In this document: positions 1-8,565 of the stretch, piece after piece | How the letters are laid out: each line of letters starts with the position of its first letter | Numbering within the stretch: position 1 is the first letter of the stretch | NCBI GenBank assembly: GCA_938003545.1 | Contig: CALKXY010000016.1 | Location: 1-38,563, forward strand | DNA length: 38,563 bases | DNA from: an uncultured Caulobacterales bacterium | GTDB taxonomy: Bacteria; Pseudomonadota; Alphaproteobacteria; Caulobacterales; Maricaulaceae | Direction of reading: 5' to 3' | Position numbers and translations under genes: made by a program | The notes under the pieces: model-generated | What the model was told of the DNA's origin: nothing | The model's input: the letters and a program-made list of their open reading frames with translations, nothing else | Databases searched by the model: none

Positions 1-50
1 CACGCCACCAGCAATGAAGTACCGAGAAGCGACACCACTATACGGGACAT
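1..50 (-). CDS. 5' end of an exported protein, cut by window edge
   Basis: Reading leftward from an ATG at 50-48, the 16 visible codons give MSRIVVSLLGTSLLVA, one basic residue followed by a hydrophobic stretch, which is the start of a signal peptide or membrane anchor. A purine-rich GGGGAAA lies just before the ATG. The gene follows the TonB-dependent receptor on the same strand, but a strong terminator lies between them, so it may be separately expressed. The function cannot be known from 16 residues. Confidence 0.45.
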   Translation of the reverse strand, partial: MSRIVVSLLGTSLLVA

Positions 51-102
51 TTTCCCCACTGTTTTTGACCGAAACATGAATCGCCTTTACCTAAATTAAA
101 TA

Positions 103-130
103 CAAAACGAGCGGGCCTAACCCGCTCGTT
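103..130 (-). terminator. Rho-independent terminator after the TonB receptor
   Basis: A perfect 10-bp stem (AACGAGCGGG at 106-115 with CCCGCTCGTT at 121-130) encloses a 5-nt loop. On the minus strand it is followed by TTTTGTATTT. It lies 23 bp past the stop of the receptor gene. Confidence 0.85.
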
Positions 131-152
131 ATTTCTATCAATTTTCAAGAAA

Positions 153-3100
153 CTAGAATGAGAAGCGAGCTCCAACACGGAATATACGACCCGTGTTACG
201 TACGAGAGAGAACCGATCTTCAGGCTGGCTTCCAAGCGAGAGAGATTCTTCAGCAATACGAGTTCCATCTTGACCAGGATTCGAAGCATCACGATCAACA
301 ACTTCAAATTGACGACGCTTGGTATCAAGCACATTCACCGCTTGGAAGTTCAAAGAGAAGTTAGGCGTGAAATTATACCCCCCTGAAAAGTCCAGATTTC
401 CAGACGAACCAACGAAAGTACGAAGCCCAGAATTATCAGCCCCTGAATCAAGCAAGTAATCAGACCTCCAGTTATAGGCCGCCCGCAGTGCTAGCTTATC
501 CTTTTCATAAAACACCGTGGTGTTAAACGTGTGGTTGGACGTGTTAGGTAACGGCGCCGCGCGGAACGACTGTTCATTCCCAATCTCATCAACAAATAAC
601 TGCGCCTCAATCTCGGAGTCTGCGTAGGTGTAGTTTGCAACAAAACCAACACCACTCAAAAGACCCGGAAGATATGTAAAGTTATGCTGCAGGGACGTTT
701 CTATACCCCGCACATAGCCATCAGCTGTGTTAATGGGACGACTAAAGTTAAACGCCTCACACCGCCGCTCAATCGTATCTGGCGTAAACTCTGACCCCTC
801 AAGGTTCGTGAAACGCTCCGGCAAGCAAATGTCAGTCGGCTGATTATTTGTCGAAAACGGTAAAATGAAATCATTCAAATTTACCTCAGCCCCAGCAATG
901 GCCGCACCATTTGCATCAAATGTTATTCCGCGCGGATCACGAATAAAAATTGGATTAGCCACAATTCTCTCAGCATCGCTCAAGTCTTTATTAAAAAACG
1001 CAATTGAGAATAAAGAGTTATCATCGAAGTACCACTCTGCAGAGAAATCAAGGTTAGTTGATTTAAAAGGCAGCAACTGTGGATTACCCGCATTCGCATT
1101 ACTTGGGCCAAATACCACCTCGTTAATAGCACCATTTGCTCGATGACTATCTATATTAGGGCGCGCAATCGTTTTAGACGCCGCAAATCTAAGCAGCAAG
1201 TCGTCTTGCGCAAGCCAATTGACATTCAGAGACGGCAACCAATTGCTGTACTTATTCTCACCCGACACAGGAGATCCACCTAATTCAGCAGCCTCCTCAT
1301 TAAATCCTGGCTGACCTTGAGCGATGATATCCGGACCAAACAAATCGATCAAATTCGCCTGAGCCTCTTCAAAAGTAGCCGTATTAGCAGGATCACCCGG
1401 CTCAGGGTCAGGCGTAAAGCCGAAGAAGGGTAAGTTAGTGTTGAAAGCGGTAAAAGGAAGCTCGTTCAACTGGATGTTAGCTCCTCCCGCCACATCTACC
1501 CGAGTTTCCGCGTAACGCAAACCGATGTCACCAAAGACTTTACCTTCTAAGAACTCAAAATTGGATTTTACATATCCACCAAAAATCTCCAGCTCGAGGT
1601 CGCGAGAATTCTGCAAACCTACCCGCTCTGTCCCTGCGTCAGGCACAACCGTTTGAATGAAATCACGCAATACAAAAGGATCATATGTTACAATACCATC
1701 AGTGATATTATCACGCGCGAGACCAATCCTACTGCCGAAATCATCTCTTAGAGCCACACCAGTTTCTTCAAAACCAGTAATAGGGAACTCTAAGAATTCT
1801 TCAAAAAACTGCCCTCTACCCCTAGGCGTTCCTTCTGGATTACGAATAAATCGGCTAAGGCCTGTCGTAACTCCGCCCTGAACGCGGTTACGGTTTTCAT
1901 ACTTGGCACCGAATTCGAAACTCTTGACTGGGCCAAACTCCTGTTCCCAGTCAACATCCAAGAACAATGTGTCAGCCACGTCGTCAATAACAACGTCACG
2001 ACCATTAATTGCCCCAAAAATAAACTCGCCTGGGTCATCAACAATCGCCAAGTCCGGGTTTACAATACCATCAAGCGTTCCACCAGCCGTACGATTTTCA
2101 ACCGTGTCACTTAGGAAAATTTGACAAAGTTCAGATGTACAATCGAACCCTCGCGTGAGACCTGGACGACCGCGAACACCAGGCAAACTCGCAAGGAATG
2201 AAGGGGCCCCAATACCTGCGGGCGCACCACCGTTTAATATTTGAGCATTTGAGTTCGCAAACCTATCAGGCGTAAACTTAGAGTCTGACCGCCCACCCGA
2301 AAGGTTGATATCAAAATCACCGAGCTCCTTCTTAACATTAAATCCGATCGCCAGAGTTTCCTCAGTGTTTTCATCCTCAAGTCGACCAGACCTAACAAAA
2401 CCAATGTTATTTGCGCGCATCGCGCCGCCCGCCGGACGCGGAAAAGTTGTAAGACGATAATTTGTGAGCGTCTGCGTATTAGGATCAAAAACGTTACCAC
2501 CACCATCTTCCGAGATAGCATCAGGACCTGGTGCACCGTTCAAAAGATCAAAACCAGCAAAAGGACGGACACGGAAGTCAAAATTACTTCTATCGCGCTG
2601 CGTCTCAGTATAAGTCGCGTCCACCTGAATATCCCACGTGTCATCAGGCCGCCATTGTATCGTAGAGGTAAGGTTGTTCCGCTTAGTATCAAAGAACCGC
2701 TGACGATACCGCACCTCAAATGGCTGCAAGAACCGAATGCGCTCCTCTGGCGTATCGCCATTGAAAACAACCTCACCCGTTTCGGAGTTGAGAATGCCAC
2801 CCGGCAGAACCCGGCCATTAATATCATTTTGGCCCGGATTAGTTATAGGATTACCAACAAGGTTAAACGCATCATAACGCTCAACACTAACCTCATCAAA
2901 GCGTCCAGAGGTCCTTTCAGATGTCCCAATAAGCGAAAGACCGATCGTATCATTTGCAAATTTCTGAGAAAGCGACAAGTTAATGCGATAATCATCAGTC
3001 AAGTCATCAAAAGACGGAACAGACACATCTTGTGCAAATTCAGAATATCGCGCCTGCAGTGACAAAACACGACGATTCTCTCTAGCATCCAAGGGCTTGA

Positions 3101-3656
3101 AAGTCGTGAGCGTAATAGCCCCGCCAAGACTACCTTCATTTTGATCCGCACTCGCAGTCTTTGCAACCTCAATACGCTGAAGCAAATCAGAAGAAAATGC
3201 TGAAAAGTCAACAGCCTGACCAGCCTGTCCGCCGCCACCGAGAGAGTCCGCGCCCGCCGCATTTGAGAGCGTTACACCATTCAAAGTAACATTATTAAGG
3301 TTCGCATCAATACCGCGCACCGTAACCGTCGACCCTTCACCCTCAGAACGCTCAATAGAGACACCCGTAATACGCGCAAGCGCATCGGCGATATTTGCAT
3401 CTGAAGATTTACCAATATCCTCGGCATTGATACCGTCAACAATCGATTTCGCCGACCGCTTTTCATCAAGCGCATCTTTGATTGATTGACGAATACCAAC
3501 AGCAATAACAGTATCGCCGCCTTCAACCAATTCCGTATCTTGCGCATATGTCGCTGGAGCCGCAGCCATTAAAACGACGACAGACGCCGCACCCATTAGA
3601 GAGGCTGAGAACCACCCTCTTTTTTGATCCCTTAGATCCTTACCCGTAACAGCCAT
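153..3656 (-). CDS. TonB-dependent outer-membrane receptor, Caulobacter/Xanthomonas carbohydrate type
   Basis: This 1167-residue protein has a signal peptide ending near ATYA-QD (about residue 38). A TonB-box-like segment (GDTVIAVGIRQS) and a plug domain (about 60-190) follow, with the hallmark text EDIGKSSDANIADALARITG and VTVRGID. A long beta-barrel ends in aromatic RVGARFSF, the usual barrel-closing C-terminus. This subclass generally imports oligosaccharides too large for porins, using TonB energy. It diverges from the catabolic operon at 4219 and shares the putative GntR operator, so galactan oligosaccharide uptake is the best guess. No SusD-like partner is present. The start is supported by AAGGGAGAG a few bases upstream. 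The family is certain; the substrate is inferred from neighbours. Confidence 0.93.
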   Translation of the reverse strand: MAVTGKDLRDQKRGWFSASLMGAASVVVLMAAAPATYAQDTELVEGGDTVIAVGIRQSIKDALDEKRSAKSIVDGINAEDIGKSSDANIADALARITGVSIERSEGEGSTVTVRGIDANLNNVTLNGVTLSNAAGADSLGGGGQAGQAVDFSAFSSDLLQRIEVAKTASADQNEGSLGGAITLTTFKPLDARENRRVLSLQARYSEFAQDVSVPSFDDLTDDYRINLSLSQKFANDTIGLSLIGTSERTSGRFDEVSVERYDAFNLVGNPITNPGQNDINGRVLPGGILNSETGEVVFNGDTPEERIRFLQPFEVRYRQRFFDTKRNNLTSTIQWRPDDTWDIQVDATYTETQRDRSNFDFRVRPFAGFDLLNGAPGPDAISEDGGGNVFDPNTQTLTNYRLTTFPRPAGGAMRANNIGFVRSGRLEDENTEETLAIGFNVKKELGDFDINLSGGRSDSKFTPDRFANSNAQILNGGAPAGIGAPSFLASLPGVRGRPGLTRGFDCTSELCQIFLSDTVENRTAGGTLDGIVNPDLAIVDDPGEFIFGAINGRDVVIDDVADTLFLDVDWEQEFGPVKSFEFGAKYENRNRVQGGVTTGLSRFIRNPEGTPRGRGQFFEEFLEFPITGFEETGVALRDDFGSRIGLARDNITDGIVTYDPFVLRDFIQTVVPDAGTERVGLQNSRDLELEIFGGYVKSNFEFLEGKVFGDIGLRYAETRVDVAGGANIQLNELPFTAFNTNLPFFGFTPDPEPGDPANTATFEEAQANLIDLFGPDIIAQGQPGFNEEAAELGGSPVSGENKYSNWLPSLNVNWLAQDDLLLRFAASKTIARPNIDSHRANGAINEVVFGPSNANAGNPQLLPFKSTNLDFSAEWYFDDNSLFSIAFFNKDLSDAERIVANPIFIRDPRGITFDANGAAIAGAEVNLNDFILPFSTNNQPTDICLPERFTNLEGSEFTPDTIERRCEAFNFSRPINTADGYVRGIETSLQHNFTYLPGLLSGVGFVANYTYADSEIEAQLFVDEIGNEQSFRAAPLPNTSNHTFNTTVFYEKDKLALRAAYNWRSDYLLDSGADNSGLRTFVGSSGNLDFSGGYNFTPNFSLNFQAVNVLDTKRRQFEVVDRDASNPGQDGTRIAEESLSLGSQPEDRFSLVRNTGRIFRVGARFSF

Positions 3657-3850
3657 GACGCTCTCCCTTTTAACTTCTTTTATTGGTCAGCTTTTTGCGA
3701 CGACCTTAAATGCCTACCTGACGACCCCTTCGAAACACGTGCGATTTACACTGAAGTAAAATGCGGTGTTAACGTTCGATTCCCTCAAGCCCCGTAAGGC
3801 GCACATCAAGCGAAAAACTTTTAGATGATTCACTATCAACACCATCGCTT

Positions 3851-3865
3851 AAACATCATATGTTT
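3851..3865 (-). promoter_or_regulatory. Putative GntR operator, copy 1 (receptor promoter)
   Basis: The sequence AAACATCATATGTTT is a perfect 6-bp inverted repeat with a CAT centre. On the minus strand it lies between a TTGACA box (3875-3870) and a weak -10-like TTTAAG, so a bound protein would block transcription of the receptor gene. The same 15-mer occurs, inverted, at 15030-15044. Confidence 0.65.
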
Positions 3866-4064
3866 ATTCTGTCAACAGAATTGGCCGCCTCAACAATCAA
3901 AACCCTACAGCCGAGACATTTTTGTCACGGTTTTACGTCATAACCCCAGTATATATTGAGAATTAAGCCCGATATTTGACCCAAACATACTCTTTACCCA
4001 CCACGCCAACGGCCAGTAATTTTTCAACTCCGTTAATACAAACAAGATGAAGTCATTAATATTA

Positions 4065-4098
4065 TTGACAGATATGATGTATTGATTAATGCTATTTT
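4065..4098 (+). promoter_or_regulatory. Promoter of the catabolic operon with GntR operator copy 4
   Basis: TTGACA at 4065-4070 is a consensus -35 box, and the region from 4087 (TAATGCTATTTT) supplies a weak -10. The degenerate operator ACAGATATGATGTAT (4068-4082) matches copy 2 at 12 of 15 positions and overlaps the -35 box and spacer, a repressor-like placement. The operon start codon lies about 120 bp downstream. The -10 is not well defined. Confidence 0.5.
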
Positions 4099-4218
4099 AC
4101 GAGCGGAAGAGACTACCAACGCCCATGCGCCTTTGCCTTTCTCAAGTCATTGCGTGTGAGCGTGAACAGCCCGCGAAACCACAGACGCAAGCAAGCCCGC
4201 CGCAAACGGAATGAATAA

Positions 4219-5649
4219 ATGCTACAAAAAAAACTCTATATAAACGGACAATTGCAAAGTACAGGCGAGGCGGTTTCAGTTGTTAACCCTGCCACAGAAG
4301 CCGTTGTAGCGGAAGTTGCAGCGGGTTCAAAAGCTGACGCGCTTGCGGCCCTTGATTCTGCGGCTGCGGCTTTCCCGATGTGGGCGGCGACATCTGTTCA
4401 AGATCGCGCCGAATGGATGCTTAAATTGCGCGACGCTGTTGTTGCAAATGAAGACCATCTACGCGACTGCGTTCATTTGGAAATGGGTAAGCCTTGGGCC
4501 GCGACCGCCGATGATTATCAAATGCTTGTTGATAGTCTCGAGTATTACGCAGGCCTGATTACTGAAATTTCGCCTGAAGCCCTTAAAGACAATGAAGGCA
4601 CGCACGCCCATACGCTTTACAGAGAACCCCTTGGGGTTGTCGGGGCGTTTTTGGCTTGGAATTTTCCTCTGTTAAACCTCGCGTATAAAATTGGTCCCGC
4701 AATGGCGGCGGGTTGCCCCATAATTATTAAGCCGTCATCTTTAACCCCCCTCTCCGCCTATGCCGTTGGTGAGCTTTGTGAAGGCATTGGACTCCCCGCT
4801 GGCGTCGTGAGTATTCTTGCTGGTGACAATAAAGAGGTCGGCGATACGATTAGCGCCTCAACCATTCCATCCATGTTGACACTCATCGGGTCAACGCCTG
4901 TCGGCCTTCATGTCATGCGCACAGGCGCGACATCCATTAAGCGTTACTCGATGGAACTTGGCGGCAATGCTCCAGCCATCATATTCCCCGACGCTGACCT
5001 CGATGTTGCCGCTGACACAATTTGCGGGCTTAAATATGCAAACAGCGGTCAAATTTGCGTAACGCCAAATCGTGTAATCATGCATGAGGACATTGCAGAG
5101 GCCTTGACCCAAAAAATCGTGGAGCGCGCAAACGCTGTTAAAGTCGGCTTCGACAAATCCAGCGATATCGACATGGGTCCGGTTATGGACAAGCGGTCTT
5201 GGGTGCGAATTCACGGATTAGTTCAGGACGCCATTGAAAACGGCGCACAGCTTCTTGCGGGCGGTAATCGACCCGATGCCTTTACGACTGGGCATTACTA
5301 CGCTCCGACGGTCTTAGACAAAGTCACACCGGACATGCGCGTGAGCCAAGAAGAAATTTTTGGCCCCGTTATTGGTCTGCAGACATTTTCAGACAATGCC
5401 GAGGTCCTTGAGAGAGCCAATGATACGGATGCCGGACTAACGGCTTATGTTTTCACCCAAGACACCTATCTCGCGGAAGACTTCGCTCAAAAGCTACGGT
5501 TTGGTGAAATTCAAATTAACGGCGTCAAATATGCGATCCACCTTCCCCATTGCGGCATAAAGCAATCTGGAGTTGGCGCAGATTGTTCTCCGATCGCATT
5601 AGAAGAATATCTTGCTCCGAAACGCGTTTCGCGCGCGATTGGAGCTTAG
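4219..5649 (+). CDS. NAD(P)-dependent aldehyde dehydrogenase, candidate 3,6-anhydrogalactose dehydrogenase
   Basis: This 476-residue protein belongs to the aldehyde dehydrogenase superfamily. Visible are the oxyanion Asn in AWNFP (about N148), the general-base Glu in MELGGNAP (E246), the catalytic Cys in NSGQICVTP (C280) and the EEIFGPV motif. Members of this branch oxidise semialdehydes, lactaldehyde or sugar aldehydes. It heads an operon and lies 9 bp before a cycloisomerase. This is the order expected for oxidation of 3,6-anhydrogalactose to anhydrogalactonate followed by ring opening, as known in marine agar and carrageenan degraders. That assignment is by context; a lactaldehyde or succinate-semialdehyde dehydrogenase role cannot be excluded. 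Confidence 0.85.
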   Translation: MLQKKLYINGQLQSTGEAVSVVNPATEAVVAEVAAGSKADALAALDSAAAAFPMWAATSVQDRAEWMLKLRDAVVANEDHLRDCVHLEMGKPWAATADDYQMLVDSLEYYAGLITEISPEALKDNEGTHAHTLYREPLGVVGAFLAWNFPLLNLAYKIGPAMAAGCPIIIKPSSLTPLSAYAVGELCEGIGLPAGVVSILAGDNKEVGDTISASTIPSMLTLIGSTPVGLHVMRTGATSIKRYSMELGGNAPAIIFPDADLDVAADTICGLKYANSGQICVTPNRVIMHEDIAEALTQKIVERANAVKVGFDKSSDIDMGPVMDKRSWVRIHGLVQDAIENGAQLLAGGNRPDAFTTGHYYAPTVLDKVTPDMRVSQEEIFGPVIGLQTFSDNAEVLERANDTDAGLTAYVFTQDTYLAEDFAQKLRFGEIQINGVKYAIHLPHCGIKQSGVGADCSPIALEEYLAPKRVSRAIGA

Positions 5650-5658
5650 GGGAAAGAT

Positions 5659-6825
5659 ATGAAAATCACAAAAATCATCAGTCATGTTTTACAATATGAC
5701 TTAGAATCCGAGCTTGGTTACTCCCAGCAATATTACAAGCAACGTACCGCCCACATCGTCGAAGTTCAAACGGATGAAGGCATAACGGGCTGGGGCGAAT
5801 GTTTTGGTGGCGGCGCAATCGCGCTTGCCAATAAAACCATCGTGGAAAAAGTTATTCAGCCCATGATTTTAGGGATGGATCCACTCGACCGTGAGGTCAT
5901 ATGGCACAAAGCCTATAATCTCATGCGTGATCACGGCCAAAAAGGTATGCCGATACAATCACTTTCTGGCATTGATATTGCGCTCTGGGATATTGCTGGC
6001 AAATATTTCAACGTACCTGTCTATAAATTGCTAGGCGGCGCATTCCGCGAACGCATTCCTGTCTATGGTTATGGGATGATGCTGCAGCGTAAGCCGAATT
6101 TAGTCGAGAGCTTTGCCCAAGAAAGTGCAGAGATCGTTTCTAAAGGCTTCAAAGCCACAAAAATGAAAATCGGGCTTGGTCCAAAGAAAGACCTGGAGCT
6201 TATCTCTGCTGTACGAAAATCTATCGGCGATGATATTGAACTGATGGTTGATGCAAATCATGCTTACACAACGCGTGAAGCCATCCCTATGGGGCGTGAG
6301 ATGGAAAAACTTGGGGTTGCGTGGTTTGAAGAACCCGTCGCACCAGAAGATCGCCAAGGCTATAAAGCCCTATGCGATGCACTTGACCTAAATATTGCTG
6401 GCGGAGAAGCCGAATTTACGGCTTGGGGCTTCCGTGACCTTATCGTAGATCGATGTGTTGACATTTTGCAGCCCGAAGTCTGCGCAATGGGCGGTATCAG
6501 CGAGTATAGAAAAGTACTTGCGATGGCGCGAGCGCACTTCATCCCAATAGTAAATCACGTCTGGGGTTCAGCCGTCGCAGTTGGAACAAATCTTCACCTC
6601 ATTGCAGCCTTGCCTGACCTCCCCGGCGCGGCGCACCCTATTCAGCCTATGTTGGAATATGACACGACGCCAAACCGTTTTCGCGAAGACATTCTAAAAG
6701 AACCTTTGCAAATAAATGAGCAAGTTGCGTCTTCAAACGATGGCACGGTTGCCATTCCAACTAAACCGGGTCTCGGTGTCGATCCTGATCCAGATTTCTT
6801 AAAACATTTCGCTATCGATGCTTAA
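5659..6825 (+). CDS. Enolase-superfamily sugar-acid cycloisomerase or dehydratase, candidate anhydrogalactonate cycloisomerase
   Basis: This 388-residue mandelate-racemase-type enzyme has a capping domain (1-125) and a barrel with the base motif TKMKIG (K168, K170). Putative metal ligands are D198 (VDANH), E224 (FEEPV) and E250 (GGEAEF), and a catalytic His sits at H300 (NHVWGS). From memory it resembles galactarolactone cycloisomerase of Agrobacterium over most of its length (GWGEC, LSGIDIALWDI, HVWG). The anhydrogalactonate cycloisomerases of agar and carrageenan catabolism belong to this superfamily. The expected role is conversion of 3,6-anhydrogalactonate to 2-keto-3-deoxygalactonate. 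The start has AGGGGAAAG upstream. The gene overlaps the next by 8 bp, so the two are probably co-translated. Galactarate- or galactonate-type activity is the main alternative. Confidence 0.82.
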   Translation: MKITKIISHVLQYDLESELGYSQQYYKQRTAHIVEVQTDEGITGWGECFGGGAIALANKTIVEKVIQPMILGMDPLDREVIWHKAYNLMRDHGQKGMPIQSLSGIDIALWDIAGKYFNVPVYKLLGGAFRERIPVYGYGMMLQRKPNLVESFAQESAEIVSKGFKATKMKIGLGPKKDLELISAVRKSIGDDIELMVDANHAYTTREAIPMGREMEKLGVAWFEEPVAPEDRQGYKALCDALDLNIAGGEAEFTAWGFRDLIVDRCVDILQPEVCAMGGISEYRKVLAMARAHFIPIVNHVWGSAVAVGTNLHLIAALPDLPGAAHPIQPMLEYDTTPNRFREDILKEPLQINEQVASSNDGTVAIPTKPGLGVDPDPDFLKHFAIDA

Positions 6826-7744
6826 AACAGCAGGGATATCATCAATTGGCGCTTCAAGCGCCAAATGTGAAATTTATGACGAGGCCATATGCGCCTGTGG
6901 TGAAGCCCCGCTTTGGCACCCGATTAGAGAACAACTCTACTGGGTAGACATAACCCACCATAAAATTTTGACCCGATTGAACGGCGAAACCAGTACAATA
7001 CAGTTTAATGAATTTGTAACGGCTTTGGCGTGGGTGGATAAAGACCATTTATTGGCCGCTACCGAAACATCTCTAACCGTTTTAAATGTGATAACTCAGG
7101 AAAAAAGAGTCTTATGCGCCTTAGAATCTGACAGCCATGAAACGCGCAGCAATGATGGCCGCGCCGATCCATGGGGTGGGTTTTGGATCAGCACCATGGG
7201 GAAAGAGGCGCAAAAAGGATTGGGTAAAATTTATCGCTTTTACGAAGATCAGCTACACGTCGTTGTGCCTTCAATTTCAATACCAAATGCAATCTGTTTT
7301 GATCCTGTCCGTGCGCGCGCATATTTCGCTGATACAATGACCAAGAAGGTCTATGTGATGGAGTTGGACAGCCAAACAGGACAGCCAATTTCTGCCCCCA
7401 CAATCTTCAAAGATTTTTCAAATCTAAACCAAGCCATTGATGGCGGGGTCGTAGATAAAAACGGCGATTTGTGGCTTGGTGTTTGGGATGGAAAACATAT
7501 TTTAAAGGTTAACCCTGAAGGCGAAATCATTGAACGATTCCTAACAGGTGCCGACAGACCAACTTGCCCAGCGTTTGGCGGCCCCTCTCATGCTGATCTA
7601 TTTGTTACAACGGCAGCAATTGGCTTAGAAGACAGTCTCTCCACCACACCAGAGCAAGGTAAAACTCTCATTTTTAGAGATGTTGCTAAAGGCGAACCCG
7701 CCCCCTGCTTCAGTCTCCCCGCGAGCTTTCAGTCTGAGTGTTAG
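6818..7744 (+). CDS. SMP-30/gluconolactonase-family sugar lactonase
   Basis: This 308-residue six-bladed propeller lactonase carries the family metal-site texts: GEAPLWHP (E29), RSNDGRADPWGGFW with the conserved Asn, PNAICFD, and IDGGVVDKNGDLW with the conserved Asp. It has no signal peptide, so it should act in the cytoplasm, opening an aldonolactone such as galactono-1,4-lactone. It overlaps the cycloisomerase gene by 8 bp (ATGCTTAA) and precedes the regulator by 18 bp. Galactonolactone is a good guess because dgoA and dgoK are in the same locus, though SMP-30 enzymes can have broad specificity. Confidence 0.85.
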   Translation: MLKTAGISSIGASSAKCEIYDEAICACGEAPLWHPIREQLYWVDITHHKILTRLNGETSTIQFNEFVTALAWVDKDHLLAATETSLTVLNVITQEKRVLCALESDSHETRSNDGRADPWGGFWISTMGKEAQKGLGKIYRFYEDQLHVVVPSISIPNAICFDPVRARAYFADTMTKKVYVMELDSQTGQPISAPTIFKDFSNLNQAIDGGVVDKNGDLWLGVWDGKHILKVNPEGEIIERFLTGADRPTCPAFGGPSHADLFVTTAAIGLEDSLSTTPEQGKTLIFRDVAKGEPAPCFSLPASFQSEC

Positions 7745-7762
7745 TATGATAGGAAACATATT

Positions 7763-8500
7763 ATGAGTGAACTCGTATATTATGACCTGAAACAAACGGC
7801 GAATATCACGCCTAGCATGCCACAGCAGCTTGCGCGAGAGTTGGGCCGTCGAATAATCGCAGGGTCAATCGAAACGGGAACACTTCTCGACGATGAAAAT
7901 GCACTCGCTGAAAGATATGAAGTGAGTCGCGTTGTCGTTCGCGATGCCGTCAAAATACTCGTTGGAAAAGGCTTACTGGATGTACGCCGAGGTATAGGAA
8001 CACGTGTTCGACCAAGAGACAGGTGGGTTCTACTTGATGATGACGTCTTAGCTTGGCACCTTTCAGCCCCGCCTAGCGCCTCTTTTTTAGCGCAACTCAT
8101 GGAGATTAGGCTCGCCATCGAACCCAAGGCATCACGCTGGGCTGCAGAACGTGCCACAAGTGAAGACATTGAAGCTATTGCTAAAGCCCTCAAGGGCATG
8201 GAAGATGCAACGGGCACAAGTGAGAGCTTTATTATAGCAGATGCTTTGTTCCACAAAGCTATCCTAAAAGCGGCTAGAAACGAGTTTTTATCCGGCCTTG
8301 AAGGCGTGATTTATTCCGCACTCCTCGTCAGTGTCAGAATTACAAACAAAGATCCGCGCGATAATGGAGCTTCAATTCCTTTCCATCGGGACGTTTATAA
8401 TGCGATTGCAAACCACAATGGTGACCTTGCAGAAGCGTTGACACAAAAACTTCTAAGTGATGCAAGCCAGAGGCTTAAATCAAAATTCAACCGGGATTAA
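7763..8500 (+). CDS. FadR-subfamily GntR transcriptional regulator, probable regulator of the galactan locus
   Basis: This 245-residue protein has an N-terminal winged helix-turn-helix (about 18-85; LAERYEVSRVVVRDAVKILVGKGLLDVRRG). A C-terminal FCD ligand domain (about 100-230) has probable metal and ligand His residues in ADALFHKAIL and FHRDVYNAIANH. Regulators of this type, such as DgoR, usually repress sugar-acid operons and release DNA on binding a sugar acid. It lies inside the operon it probably controls, and its likely operator (AAACAT-CAT-ATGTTT) overlaps promoter elements of the locus. AGGAAAC is the ribosome-binding site. The effector is unknown; 2-keto-3-deoxygalactonate or galactonate are candidates. 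Confidence 0.88.
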   Translation: MSELVYYDLKQTANITPSMPQQLARELGRRIIAGSIETGTLLDDENALAERYEVSRVVVRDAVKILVGKGLLDVRRGIGTRVRPRDRWVLLDDDVLAWHLSAPPSASFLAQLMEIRLAIEPKASRWAAERATSEDIEAIAKALKGMEDATGTSESFIIADALFHKAILKAARNEFLSGLEGVIYSALLVSVRITNKDPRDNGASIPFHRDVYNAIANHNGDLAEALTQKLLSDASQRLKSKFNRD

Positions 8501-8514
8501 AGCCCGCGATTACC

Positions 8515-8531
8515 TGACTTAATTAAAGTCA
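8515..8531 (+). repeat. Palindrome upstream of sulfatase 1
   Basis: TGACTT-AATTA-AAGTCA is a perfect 6-bp inverted repeat just after the regulator stop and 35 bp before the sulfatase start. It could be an operator, an mRNA hairpin or chance in AT-rich sequence. No U-run follows, so a terminator is unlikely. Confidence 0.3.
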
Positions 8532-8565
8532 TTTATATAAATTATTTTTCAAAGGATGAACAGCC

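Larger units (their letters stand above)
3657..4218. promoter_or_regulatory. Divergent control region between receptor and catabolic operon
   Basis: These 562 bp contain no convincing gene. The region holds two copies of the putative GntR operator, at 3851-3865 facing the receptor and at 4068-4082 facing the aldehyde dehydrogenase operon. Each lies beside a TTGACA -35-like box. Leaders of roughly 120-200 bp would remain on both sides. No riboswitch or terminator fold was recognised in the rest. Confidence 0.6.

Noticed and set aside
2655-3062. Open frames opposite or inside long genes, such as this one and 15288-15611, 7780-8256 and 19147-19653
   Set aside because: They lie wholly within well-supported genes, show no domain text, and have compositions typical of shadow frames.
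153-3656. A SusC/SusD-type polysaccharide utilisation system
   Set aside because: The receptor is of the proteobacterial Caulobacter/Xanthomonas class, and no SusD-like lipoprotein is present.
7754-7768. A fifth operator-like match (AAACATATTATGAGT, 12 of 15) at the start of the GntR gene
   Set aside because: It coincides with the ribosome-binding site and start codon, which themselves demand part of this sequence, and no promoter boxes surround it.
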